A stretch of DNA of 23,299 nt, taken from contig DCHD01000020.1 in the NCBI GenBank assembly GCA_002315565.1, forward strand, positions 1 to 23,299. Direction: 5' to 3'. The position numbers and the translations under genes are program-made. The notes beneath the pieces were generated by a model, which saw nothing but the letters and a program-made list of their open reading frames with translations, had not been told where the DNA came from and did not search any database. Source of the DNA: Solobacterium sp. UBA1761 (lineage in GTDB: Bacteria > Bacillota_I > Bacilli_A > Erysipelotrichales > Erysipelotrichaceae). Shown here piece by piece: positions 1 through 7,791 of this stretch; within the stretch, counting starts at the first letter, position 1, and every line of letters starts with the position of its first letter.

Positions 1-41
1 CGGTTTTGGAGACCGATGTACTACCGCTATACTACACCCCT
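1..41 (-). tRNA. tRNA-Trp (CCA), 5' part, cut by the window edge
   Basis: Read on the minus strand from base 41, the sequence gives a 7-nt 5' acceptor strand (AGGGGTG), a D arm with stem GTAT/GTAC, and an anticodon arm whose loop is CTCCAAA, placing anticodon CCA at 9-7. The stem CGGT/ACCG closes the loop. The variable loop, T arm and 3' acceptor strand lie to the left of base 1, so only about 41 of some 74 nt are present. The T-rich stretch at 50-68 is the tRNA leader, read on the other strand. Confidence 0.9.
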
Positions 42-78
42 GTAATGCGTTTTTTTAGACTCTTTTTTACGCTTATTT

Positions 79-107
79 ATAATAATATATTTTCAAGATT
101 TAGGCAA
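79..107 (-). promoter_or_regulatory. Promoter of tRNA-Trp
   Basis: On the minus strand, TTGCCT (107-102) and TATTAT (84-79) are separated by 17 bases. Initiation near base 72 would leave a leader of about 30 nt before the tRNA. It shares the short intergenic region with the promoter of the divergent amidohydrolase gene. Confidence 0.5.
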
Positions 108-126
108 TAATTAACACTTAATTTTG

Positions 127-132
127 TATAAT
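127..132 (+). promoter_or_regulatory. Candidate -10 box of the amidohydrolase gene
   Basis: A perfect TATAAT lies 20 bases before the start codon, but no good -35 box is visible at 16-18 bases. The message would start almost at the ribosome binding site (GAGGT, 139-143). A second TATAAT at 78-83 would give a leader of about 60 nt, so the choice between the two is open. The same TTGTATAAT string recurs before the radical SAM gene and at 12135-12142. Confidence 0.3.
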
Positions 133-151
133 TAATTTGAGGTAAATAAAG

Positions 152-1438
152 ATGAAAAAATGTTATAAGAACTGTATCATTCTTGATGGTACAGAAAATA
201 TGGAACCATACGAGGGTTCTATTGTAGTTGAAAACGGCAAGATTAAGGAAATCGGTCAGGTATCAGAAGAATTCTGTGAAATCATTGACCTTAAAGGACA
301 GTATGTTGTTCCTGGATTAATCAACATGCATGTTCATATCCCAGGAAGCGGCTATCCTAAAAAGGGCGGATCGGACAACAAGAAACTTGCTCAGATGATC
401 AAGAAGAATGCCTTCACAAGATGGATCGGCAAGAAGATTATGGAAGAACCAATGCTGAAGCTTGAACTGATGTCTGGTGTTACTACACTTAGAGCAGTTG
501 GTGGTGTTGGCCATTTCGATTCTGAAACCAGAAACAAAATTATGGCGCACAAACTTCTTGGACCAAGAATGCTGGTATGTGATGAAGCAGTTACTATTCC
601 TGGCGGACATATGGAAGGTACTGTTGCGATCGGCTGTAAGACAAAAGAAGAATATATCGCTGCCATTGATGAAAACGTCAAGGCTGGCGTTGACTGGATT
701 AAATTGATGATCACCGGTGGTGTACTGGATGCTACTAAACGTGGTGAACCAGGCGAAATGAAGATGACCAGAGAACAGGTTCAGTGGTGTGTAGACAGAG
801 CTCATGAACTTCATATGAGAGTCTGTGCGCATGTTGAATCTCCAATGGGTGTTAAGGTTGCAGTTGAATGCGGTGTTGATTCAATCGAACATGGTGCATT
901 AATGGATGATGAAACAGTTGAATTAATGAAGAAGACGGGAAAGGCACTTGTATGTACACTGTCTCCTGCTATCCCACTTGCTGAATTCGATCCTGCACTT
1001 ACTGGTGCATCTGAAGTAGTTGTATACAATACAAAGGTACTTCTTGATGGTATTATCGATGCGACAAAGAAGTGCGTAAAAGCTGGTGTTACAGTAGGTC
1101 TTGGAACTGACGTTGGCTGCCCATTTGTAACTCACTACGATATGTGGAGAGAACTTGAATATGTTCATAAACTGTGTGGTATTTCCCGTAAACAGGCTCT
1201 GCATATGGCTACAGAAGTAAATGCAACTATTCTGAATATTCAGCATAAAGCCGGTACATTAAAGGCTGGTAAAGCCGCTGACTTCATCGTTGTTGAAAAG
1301 AACCCACTTGAAGGATTCGCTAACTTAAGACAGCCTAAGATGGTTGTAAACATGGGTCATCAGTATGACAACCCAGTAATCAAGAAGAACGAAATCTGCG
1401 AAGAATATCTTGATAAATACATGGCTACATTAGCTTAA
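152..1438 (+). CDS. Metal-dependent amidohydrolase (imidazolonepropionase/prolidase-like)
   Basis: A 428-residue cytoplasmic TIM-barrel hydrolase of the amidohydrolase superfamily. These enzymes use one or two metal ions to hydrolyse amide or related bonds, often of cyclic amides or Xaa-Pro-type dipeptides. All expected metal ligands can be seen: HxH at His60/His62 (NMHVHIPG), a lysine in DWIKLMITGG (Lys184) that could be carboxylated, His227 in CAHVES, His247 in SIEHG, and Asp320 in GLGTDVG. The N-terminal strand region and the C-terminal KAGKAADFIVVEKNPL segment form the usual small beta domain. The start is supported by GAGGT 8 bases upstream. A hairpin follows the stop, then uridine phosphorylase. 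The substrate cannot be told from sequence; the neighbouring nucleoside gene gives at most a weak hint. Confidence 0.88.
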   Translation: MKKCYKNCIILDGTENMEPYEGSIVVENGKIKEIGQVSEEFCEIIDLKGQYVVPGLINMHVHIPGSGYPKKGGSDNKKLAQMIKKNAFTRWIGKKIMEEPMLKLELMSGVTTLRAVGGVGHFDSETRNKIMAHKLLGPRMLVCDEAVTIPGGHMEGTVAIGCKTKEEYIAAIDENVKAGVDWIKLMITGGVLDATKRGEPGEMKMTREQVQWCVDRAHELHMRVCAHVESPMGVKVAVECGVDSIEHGALMDDETVELMKKTGKALVCTLSPAIPLAEFDPALTGASEVVVYNTKVLLDGIIDATKKCVKAGVTVGLGTDVGCPFVTHYDMWRELEYVHKLCGISRKQALHMATEVNATILNIQHKAGTLKAGKAADFIVVEKNPLEGFANLRQPKMVVNMGHQYDNPVIKKNEICEEYLDKYMATLA

Positions 1439-1444
1439 AAAAAC

Positions 1445-1466
1445 AATGCCCCTTTATTGGGGCATT
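1445..1466 (+). terminator. Intercistronic hairpin (weak terminator or attenuator)
   Basis: AATGCCCC and GGGGCATT form an 8-bp stem around a 6-base loop. The following ATATTTCT is a poor T-tract, and the ribosome binding site of the next gene starts 8 bases later. It may terminate only part of the transcripts from the amidohydrolase gene. Confidence 0.5.
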
Positions 1467-1486
1467 ATATTTCTGGAGGTAACAAA

Positions 1487-2266
1487 ATGATAGATTATGC
1501 AGAAGGATCTGGAAAACAGTATCACATTGGTGTAGGAAAAGAAGATATCGGAAGATATGTAATTCTACCTGGAGATCCAGGAAGAGTTGAACTTATTGCT
1601 AGCTATTTTGACAACCCGGTAAAAGTAGGACAGAACAGAGAATTCACAACTTATACCGGTTATCTCAATGGCGTTAAAGTAAGCTGCACATCAACCGGTA
1701 TTGGAGGACCAAGTGCTTCAATAGCGATTGAAGAACTTCATGCCCTGGGTGCTGATACTTTTATCAGAGTAGGAACATGCGGCGGTATGCAGCTTGACGT
1801 AGAACCTGGCGATATCTGTATTGCCAATGCGTCAATCCGTATGGAAGGTACAACAAAAGAATATGCTCCGATTGAATTTCCGGCAGTTGCTGATTTTGAT
1901 GTAACTGCTGCACTTGTTGAATCGGCAAAAAAACACGGTTTCCGTTACCATGTCGGAGTATCACAGTCAAAAGATGCTTTCTATGGACAGCATCGTCCTG
2001 AGACGCTGCCAAACGGTGATGAACTGTTAAGAAAATGGAAGGCTTGGCTGATGCTCGGCACAAAGTGTTCAGAGATGGAATCGGCAGCTCTGTTTGTTAT
2101 TTCATCATATCATGGCTGCAGAGCAGGCGCCTGCTTTTTGACTGTTGCCAATCAGGAAAGAGCATTAAGGAATCTTCCGAACAAACAGGTTCATGAAATC
2201 GGAAGAACAATTTCAGTTGCCGTAGAAGCAATGAGACAGATTATAGAAAGTGATAAGAATATTTAG
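1487..2266 (+). CDS. udp: Uridine phosphorylase
   Basis: A 259-residue cytoplasmic nucleoside phosphorylase of the PNP/UDP family. It splits uridine with phosphate into uracil and ribose-1-phosphate (pyrimidine salvage). Visible motifs are the phosphate loop GDPGRV (29-34), FIRVGTCGG (92-100) with the phosphate-contacting Arg94, the pyrimidine-pocket region KDAFYGQHR (162-170), and the ribose-binding EMES (196-199). Length matches the family (about 250). The ATG at 1487 is chosen because TGGAGG (1474-1479) lies 7 bases before it. An upstream in-frame TTG would place the start inside the preceding hairpin. The GQ-x-R pocket favours uridine over purine nucleosides, but related hexameric phosphorylases with broader specificity exist. 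The gene ends 3 bases before the next start. Confidence 0.88.
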   Translation: MIDYAEGSGKQYHIGVGKEDIGRYVILPGDPGRVELIASYFDNPVKVGQNREFTTYTGYLNGVKVSCTSTGIGGPSASIAIEELHALGADTFIRVGTCGGMQLDVEPGDICIANASIRMEGTTKEYAPIEFPAVADFDVTAALVESAKKHGFRYHVGVSQSKDAFYGQHRPETLPNGDELLRKWKAWLMLGTKCSEMESAALFVISSYHGCRAGACFLTVANQERALRNLPNKQVHEIGRTISVAVEAMRQIIESDKNI

Positions 2267-2269
2267 TTT

Positions 2270-4402
2270 ATGGATTTAATTAGTTATGTAGCAAACAGCA
2301 TCAATGTAAAAGAAAAACAGGTTGAAGCTGCTTTAAAACTTCTGGAAGAAGGAAATACTGTTCCGTTTATTGCCCGTTACCGTAAAGAGATGACCGGTAA
2401 TCTTGATGAAGAGCAGATTTTTGCGATTGAGAAAGAATACTCCTATCAGGAAAACCTGAAACAGCGTAAAGAAGATGTCTTAAGAATCATTGAGACAAAA
2501 GGTAAACTTACTGATGAAATAAAAAAGGCGATAGAAGAAGCAACCAAATTAAAGGAAGTTGAAGATATCTACCGTCCTTATAAAGAAAAAAGAAAGACCA
2601 GAGCTACTGAGGCCATCAGAAAGGGACTTGAACCACTGGCTGATTATCTTTTATCTTTACCGCAGAATGGCAATATCAATGAAGCTGCAAAGAAATATCT
2701 AAGTGAAGAAGTAAAAACGATTGAAGAGGCTTTGCAGGGTGCAAAGGATATAATTGCTGAAAGAGTATCTGATAATCCGAAGTTCCGTGCCAAGATTACT
2801 GATTCCTTAAGTAACTATGGTTTTATCATCACAAAATTAAAGAAAGATGCAGTCGATGAAAACAAGGTCTATAAGCAGTACTATGACCATAAAGAGAAAC
2901 TGAAGTTTATTGAAGACCATCGTGTCATGGCGATAAACAGGGCAGAGAAAGAAAAAATCATTACTGTATCCTATGAATATGACAAAGGCTATATTGTAAA
3001 GTTCTGCATGCGCGGACTTACTCATGATAAGATCAGTATTGCGAATGAAATCATCGAAGAAGCAGTAAAAGACGGACTTGAAAGACTTGCATTCCCAAGT
3101 GTAGAGAACGAAGTATGGAACGAGTTCTTTGAGCGTGCTTCTAACAAATCAATTGAAGTCTTTGCGTCAAACCTGGAGAATCTGCTGGTACAGTCACCAG
3201 TCAGTGTAAAACACATTATTGGATTTGACCCGGCATTCAGAACAGGCTGTAAACTTGCAGTACTGGATAATACCGGTAAAATGCTGGAAATAGGCAAGAT
3301 CTATCCGCATGCCCCAATCAATAAGAAAGATGAAGCTGAAAAGATACTGTTATCTTTACTTAAGAAATACGATGTATCACTGATTGCGATAGGAAACGGT
3401 ACAGCCAGCAGAGAATCAGAGAAGTTTGTCGGAGATATCGTTAAGAAATATGGTCTTTCTGTCAAATACACACTGGTTTCTGAAGCTGGTGCATCAGTCT
3501 ATTCCGCAAGCGAAAATGCCAGAGCTGAATTTCCTGATTTGCATGTAGAAGAAAGAAGTGCTGTATCTATCGCAAGAAGAGTTCTTGACCCACTGGCTGA
3601 ACTGATTAAAATTGATCCGAAGAGTATCGGTGTCGGTCAGTATCAGCACGACCTGCCAGTAAAAGAACTTGATGAAAAACTTGACCAGACTGTATTCAAG
3701 ACCGTAAACAGGGTAGGCGTTGATGTAAATACTGCAAGTAAAGAATTACTGATGCATATTTCAGGCCTCAACAAGGCTACTGCTGATACGATTGTTGAAT
3801 ACCGTAATGAGTTTGGTTCGTTTAAAAACCGTAAAGAAATCGCCAAAGTAAAGAAGGTTGGCGCCAAAGCCTTTGAACAGGCTGCCGGTTTCTTAAGAAT
3901 CAAAGATGGCGATGAAATACTTGATCGTACAAGTATTCACCCTGAGTCATACAAGGTTGCCAAAGCTATCATCGCAAAGCTTGTTAACAAGGAAATAGGA
4001 AGTGGACAGTTTATTGAAGAAATAAGCAGGCTTAATCTCAAGGAACTAGCAAACGAACTTGGCTCTGACAGTTATACTGTCGAAGATATCGTAGCTAACC
4101 TCAAGGAACCACTAAGAGACTACCGTGACAGTTTTGAAGGACCAATCCTTAAATCAGATGTACTGGAAATTGAAAACCTGCATGTCGGTGATAAACTGCA
4201 GGGTGTAGTAAGAAATGTCGTAGACTTCGGTGCATTCGTTGACATTGGTTTACACGATGACGGACTGGTACATAAGTCAAAGATGACAAAAGAGAAAAAT
4301 GCCAATCCTTATGAACTGTTATCTGTAGGTGATATTATTGATGTCTATGTCTGTGAACTCGACATGGAAAGAAAAAGAGTATCACTCTCACTTTATATCT
4401 AA
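2270..4402 (+). CDS. tex: Tex family RNA-binding transcription accessory protein
   Basis: A 710-residue Tex/YhgF protein, a cytoplasmic nucleic-acid-binding protein linked in other bacteria to transcription and RNA metabolism. The usual order is complete: helical N-terminal Tex domain (1 to about 300, with VPFIARYRKEMTG at 31-43), a YqgF/RNase H-like fold (315-440, IIGFDPAFRTG), helix-hairpin-helix motifs (480-545, VDVNTASKELL and SGLNKATADTIVEYR), and a C-terminal S1 domain (638-709, LQGVVRNVVDFGAFVDIG). The start is 3 bases after the uridine phosphorylase stop and has no clear Shine-Dalgarno sequence of its own, so translation is probably coupled. A strong hairpin lies just after the stop. 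Confidence 0.93.
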   Translation: MDLISYVANSINVKEKQVEAALKLLEEGNTVPFIARYRKEMTGNLDEEQIFAIEKEYSYQENLKQRKEDVLRIIETKGKLTDEIKKAIEEATKLKEVEDIYRPYKEKRKTRATEAIRKGLEPLADYLLSLPQNGNINEAAKKYLSEEVKTIEEALQGAKDIIAERVSDNPKFRAKITDSLSNYGFIITKLKKDAVDENKVYKQYYDHKEKLKFIEDHRVMAINRAEKEKIITVSYEYDKGYIVKFCMRGLTHDKISIANEIIEEAVKDGLERLAFPSVENEVWNEFFERASNKSIEVFASNLENLLVQSPVSVKHIIGFDPAFRTGCKLAVLDNTGKMLEIGKIYPHAPINKKDEAEKILLSLLKKYDVSLIAIGNGTASRESEKFVGDIVKKYGLSVKYTLVSEAGASVYSASENARAEFPDLHVEERSAVSIARRVLDPLAELIKIDPKSIGVGQYQHDLPVKELDEKLDQTVFKTVNRVGVDVNTASKELLMHISGLNKATADTIVEYRNEFGSFKNRKEIAKVKKVGAKAFEQAAGFLRIKDGDEILDRTSIHPESYKVAKAIIAKLVNKEIGSGQFIEEISRLNLKELANELGSDSYTVEDIVANLKEPLRDYRDSFEGPILKSDVLEIENLHVGDKLQGVVRNVVDFGAFVDIGLHDDGLVHKSKMTKEKNANPYELLSVGDIIDVYVCELDMERKRVSLSLYI

Positions 4403-4404
4403 AG

Positions 4405-4434
4405 AAAATGAAGACTGTTATCAGTCTTCATTTT
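4405..4434. terminator. Bidirectional terminator between tex and the ABC ATPase gene
   Basis: A 13-bp stem (4405-4417 with 4422-4434) and a TTAT loop separate two convergent genes. T-runs flank it on both strands. The stop codon of the minus-strand ATPase gene (4421-4423) sits at the loop and stem, so the hairpin includes the end of that coding sequence. Confidence 0.85.
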
Positions 4435-5518
4435 TGAATGTGATTGTTACATTGTTAGTGTAATCACCATCTTCAATAGTTGTGTGAGTGATTGTTTTTA
4501 TGCTGTTTTGAATTATTCTCATTGATAATTCATTATCGCTGTCTGATGGATTGAAGTGCTTTCCGTTATAGCGCATGTTCATCATAACTTCATTGTCTTT
4601 TCTTGAATATTCGATGATTACTTTCAGTTTAGGGTTATCCAGTACAGGCAGAATAATCTCTTTTGACATCTCTTCAAATACGGAATAGATACGGTTGTAC
4701 ATTCTTGGTGAAATACCGTTTTTAAGGCCATAGTCATTGATTTGAGATATTACTGACATGAAGTCGAAGTCTTTTGAATTGATGTCAATTGCGAGAACTT
4801 TAAGCTGTCTGATGAAGACTTTGGTTCTTTCTCTTTTCGGATTGTCAAATATCTCTTCAGGAGTTCCATCTTCATAGACTCCACCCTGATCCATATAGAA
4901 TACTCTGTTGGATATCTTACGGGCAAAGTTCATCTCATGAGTCACTATCATCATTGTATGACCTCTTTTTGCCAGGTCATTTATTACTTCCTGCACCTCG
5001 TTTACCATTGTCGGATCAAGAGCACTTGTAGGTTCATCAAGCAGTATTACATCAGGGTCCATTGCCAGTGTTCTGCATATTGCAATACGCTGTTTCTGGC
5101 CACCGGATAACTGATCTGGGTACTGTAGAGCTTTATCTTTAAGTCCAACAATCTCTAAAAGATTAATTGCTTTGTCGTAGGCTTCCTGTCTTTCTCTTTT
5201 CAATAGATCAATCTGCGGTTTCATGATGTTTTCGATGATTGTAAGATGGGAAAACAGATTGAATGACTGGAAGACCATACCGATCTTTTTTCTTACTTTA
5301 TTGATGTCATAACCCTTGGCGGTAATCTCTTCACCATCGACGAAAATCTGACCGCTGGTAGGATATTCAAGAAGATTGATCATTCTGATGAGTGTTGATT
5401 TACCGGTTCCTGATGGACCGATAATGGATATTACATCGCCTTTGTTGATGGTGACATTGACATCTTTCAAAGGAGTGGCAATCTCATATTCTTTACGGAT
5501 ATGTCTTAATTCAATCAT
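4421..5518 (-). CDS. Polar amino-acid ABC transporter ATPase with an extra C-terminal domain
   Basis: Residues 1-240 are a complete ATPase of the GlnQ/HisP type, which powers uptake of polar amino acids. Seen are Walker A GPSGTGKST (34-42), Q-loop Gln84, signature LSGGQ (137-141), Walker B ILLDE (158-162), and the switch His194. The family usually ends near residue 240-250. This protein has 365 residues, and its last 120 or so do not belong to the ATPase. Segments such as YSVFEEMSKEI (278-288), MRYNGKHFNP (315-324), SMRIIQNSI (332-340) and VTITF (357-361) are reminiscent of a degenerate GHKL/anti-sigma-type fold; that is inference. The start overlaps the permease gene's stop as ATGA, with AGGAG just upstream. 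Confidence 0.92.
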   Translation of the reverse strand: MIELRHIRKEYEIATPLKDVNVTINKGDVISIIGPSGTGKSTLIRMINLLEYPTSGQIFVDGEEITAKGYDINKVRKKIGMVFQSFNLFSHLTIIENIMKPQIDLLKRERQEAYDKAINLLEIVGLKDKALQYPDQLSGGQKQRIAICRTLAMDPDVILLDEPTSALDPTMVNEVQEVINDLAKRGHTMMIVTHEMNFARKISNRVFYMDQGGVYEDGTPEEIFDNPKRERTKVFIRQLKVLAIDINSKDFDFMSVISQINDYGLKNGISPRMYNRIYSVFEEMSKEIILPVLDNPKLKVIIEYSRKDNEVMMNMRYNGKHFNPSDSDNELSMRIIQNSIKTITHTTIEDGDYTNNVTITFKNED

Positions 5519-7734
5519 TTTGTATTCACTCCTTTCAGAATCTTGTCTTTGCTTCTGCGTTTAGGATCGGTTGCTTTCATAAGCATCTTTATTGAAATAT
5601 TAAAGACTCCGGCAATTGCAAAGTAAAGTACAGTAGCACCGATTAAAGGGAAGAATGCTTCGTAGGTTCTGCTTCTTACAAGGTCAGACATCTTGGTAAG
5701 ATCCTGTACAGCAATATAGCCGACAATAGAAGTTGCCTTGATTAAAGAAACTACTTCTGACTTGAATGAAGGAAGGAACATCGGCATAGTCTGAGGAAGG
5801 ATAATTCTGAATAATGTATCCGTCTTTGTATAACCCAGTGCGTATGAAGCTTCAAACTGTCCTCTGTCAATCGCATCAAAGCACTGTTTCAGTAAACCGA
5901 ATATTGTAATTGAGAACAACACAGTAAAACCGATAATGGAAATAACGGTGCCGTTGAGTGCTGACTTACCAAATACAACATAGAAAAGAATCATCAGGAA
6001 TACAACAGTAGGCATACCTTTTATAAGCCATGTATAGAATCTTAACAAAAGGTCTACTAATTTAAGATTGGTTCTGAAAAGAAGATACATCGTAAATCCA
6101 AGAACAGTTCCCAGAATTATTGATGCAACAGAAATAAGCATGGTAGAACCAACGCCTTTTAAGAACATCATCCATCTGTCTTCTTTGATGAAAGTTCTAT
6201 AAAAGTTATCTTTGAAATTATCGATAAAACTGCTGTCTTTATTTTCTGTACTTGTTTTGCCAACCAATACAGCAGGGGTAGAGTCAACAGGCTCTGTAAA
6301 GTTCATTGATTCTTTTCTTTCTGAGGTGATAGTAACAGAAGCTGCGCCGAATGCGGCCTTGCCCGAACTCACTCCAGCCAGTACACCAGAGAAATCGGTC
6401 TCAAGAAAATCAAGGGCATATCCGTATTCTTCTGCAAAGGCCATGAACAGTTCAACTTCATAGCCGATTAATTTTCCGTTTTTAACATAATCGTATGGAG
6501 CTCCTGCTGTAGAATCAATACATATTGTCAGGGTTCCGTTTACACCTGTAAGATTGTATTCTTGCAAATCTGCTTTTTCAACATCGTTATATTTATTGCG
6601 CAGTTCTTGAAGTTTTCCGTTTTCTTTGTATTCATTCTGGAAAGCATCGAACTGGTTTTTATATTTTGTGCCGGTATCATTCTTCGCAGTTATGATTCCG
6701 ATTTCTTCATAGCCAATTTCACCGAGTATTTCCAGACCTTCTGTTTCACTGATGATATTCTGTGCCACATTCAGATTGCAGGCCAATGCCTCGGCTTTAC
6801 CGCTTTTTACAGAAGAAATACAGTCTGACAGGGTGGAGAAAGATGCGATATTTACATCTTCGACATTCTCTAAAACCATTGGAATATATACGGATGCTGC
6901 AATGCAGGAAACTGTCTTTGACTTTAGAGCGTCAAATGAATCTGATGCTTCAATAAGATTTTCCTTTCTGACTACTGCGATTACATTGTCAGAGTAATAT
7001 GGAATCGTATAATTGATTGTCTTCTTTCTTTCTTCAGTTACAGTCAAAGCACCGCCAGAAAAGTCACAGGTACCTGAGCCAATTGCAGCCAGACAGCCAG
7101 TAATATCAAGTTCAAGAAATTCGTAATTGTAGCCTCTTGAAAGACCATAACGATAAAGTATATCGATCTCAAGACCCGTCAGTTGATTGTTTGAATAAAA
7201 GGCATAAGGCATATTATTGGAAATAGTGGAAACTCTAAGGGTACCGTTTTCACCAGTCAGTTTATCGATATCAATATTTTCAGTTGATCTTTCAATGACC
7301 CACTTATTTCTGAGTTCTTCTAATGTGCCGTTATCTCTTAATTCAATAAGAAAAGAATTGAAATCTTCATAATATTCACTTTCACCCATTCTGAACGCGA
7401 ACGCATCATCAAACTGAGTGATTGGGGTATTCATTATTGCCAGATTATCACGTTCAGCTACGGCTGAAAGTGCAGAAGGGTATTCGCAGACTGTAGCAAA
7501 TGCTTTTCCTGAAGATACCGCATCATATCTTGTAGACGCATCATAAAAAAATATTTCGGAATCAGGAAACTGCTCTTTGACAACTGGTTCGTAACATGAA
7601 CCGGTAGTCAGTGCAATAGAAAGTCCGTTAAGGTCATCTTTTGTTTCCACAAGGATCTGGTCATTACTTTCTGCGCATCCTGTAAAAAGCAGTAACAGTA
7701 TTGATACAATTGTCAGTTTTTTGAATATTCTCAT
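5515..7734 (-). CDS. Polar amino-acid ABC transporter: substrate-binding lobes fused to permease
   Basis: A 739-residue membrane-anchored importer subunit. Residues 1-20 are a lipoprotein signal (lipobox LFTGC, Cys20). Residues 35-147 resemble only the second lobe and C-terminal helix of a family 3 solute-binding protein. Residues 163-385 form a complete binding protein, with NGTLRVS and IGSGTCDFSGGALTVTEERK. Residues 398-495 are only a first lobe (NGTLTICID to MNFTEP). Residues 520-720 are a His/Glu/Gln/Arg-type permease, with several TM helices and the EAA loop EASYALGYTKTDTLFRIILPQ shortened here to its start (628-640). It overlaps the ATPase gene by 4 bases, so the pair is translationally coupled and makes a complete importer. 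The amino acid transported cannot be read from the sequence. The ribosome binding site is weak. Confidence 0.9.
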   Translation of the reverse strand: MRIFKKLTIVSILLLLFTGCAESNDQILVETKDDLNGLSIALTTGSCYEPVVKEQFPDSEIFFYDASTRYDAVSSGKAFATVCEYPSALSAVAERDNLAIMNTPITQFDDAFAFRMGESEYYEDFNSFLIELRDNGTLEELRNKWVIERSTENIDIDKLTGENGTLRVSTISNNMPYAFYSNNQLTGLEIDILYRYGLSRGYNYEFLELDITGCLAAIGSGTCDFSGGALTVTEERKKTINYTIPYYSDNVIAVVRKENLIEASDSFDALKSKTVSCIAASVYIPMVLENVEDVNIASFSTLSDCISSVKSGKAEALACNLNVAQNIISETEGLEILGEIGYEEIGIITAKNDTGTKYKNQFDAFQNEYKENGKLQELRNKYNDVEKADLQEYNLTGVNGTLTICIDSTAGAPYDYVKNGKLIGYEVELFMAFAEEYGYALDFLETDFSGVLAGVSSGKAAFGAASVTITSERKESMNFTEPVDSTPAVLVGKTSTENKDSSFIDNFKDNFYRTFIKEDRWMMFLKGVGSTMLISVASIILGTVLGFTMYLLFRTNLKLVDLLLRFYTWLIKGMPTVVFLMILFYVVFGKSALNGTVISIIGFTVLFSITIFGLLKQCFDAIDRGQFEASYALGYTKTDTLFRIILPQTMPMFLPSFKSEVVSLIKATSIVGYIAVQDLTKMSDLVRSRTYEAFFPLIGATVLYFAIAGVFNISIKMLMKATDPKRRSKDKILKGVNTK

Positions 7735-7756
7735 ATATCCATTTTACTTTAAAACA

Positions 7757-7781
7757 ATAAAAAAGCCATCTTGCGATGGCT
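7757..7781 (-). terminator. Terminator after the DUF349 gene
   Basis: On the minus strand, AGCCATC-GCAA-GATGGCT is followed by a run of six T and then ATT. It lies 10 bases after the stop of the DUF349 gene and separates the radical SAM operon from the ABC importer genes. Confidence 0.85.
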
Positions 7782-7791
7782 CGTTTACTGA

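Noticed and set aside
317..832. A 171-codon minus-strand open frame opposite the amidohydrolase gene
   Set aside because: It is a shadow of the amidohydrolase gene, with no ribosome binding site and a low-complexity protein without family features.
1457..1486. Upstream TTG start for uridine phosphorylase
   Set aside because: It lies in the hairpin and has no ribosome binding site; the ATG at 1487 has TGGAGG at the right distance.
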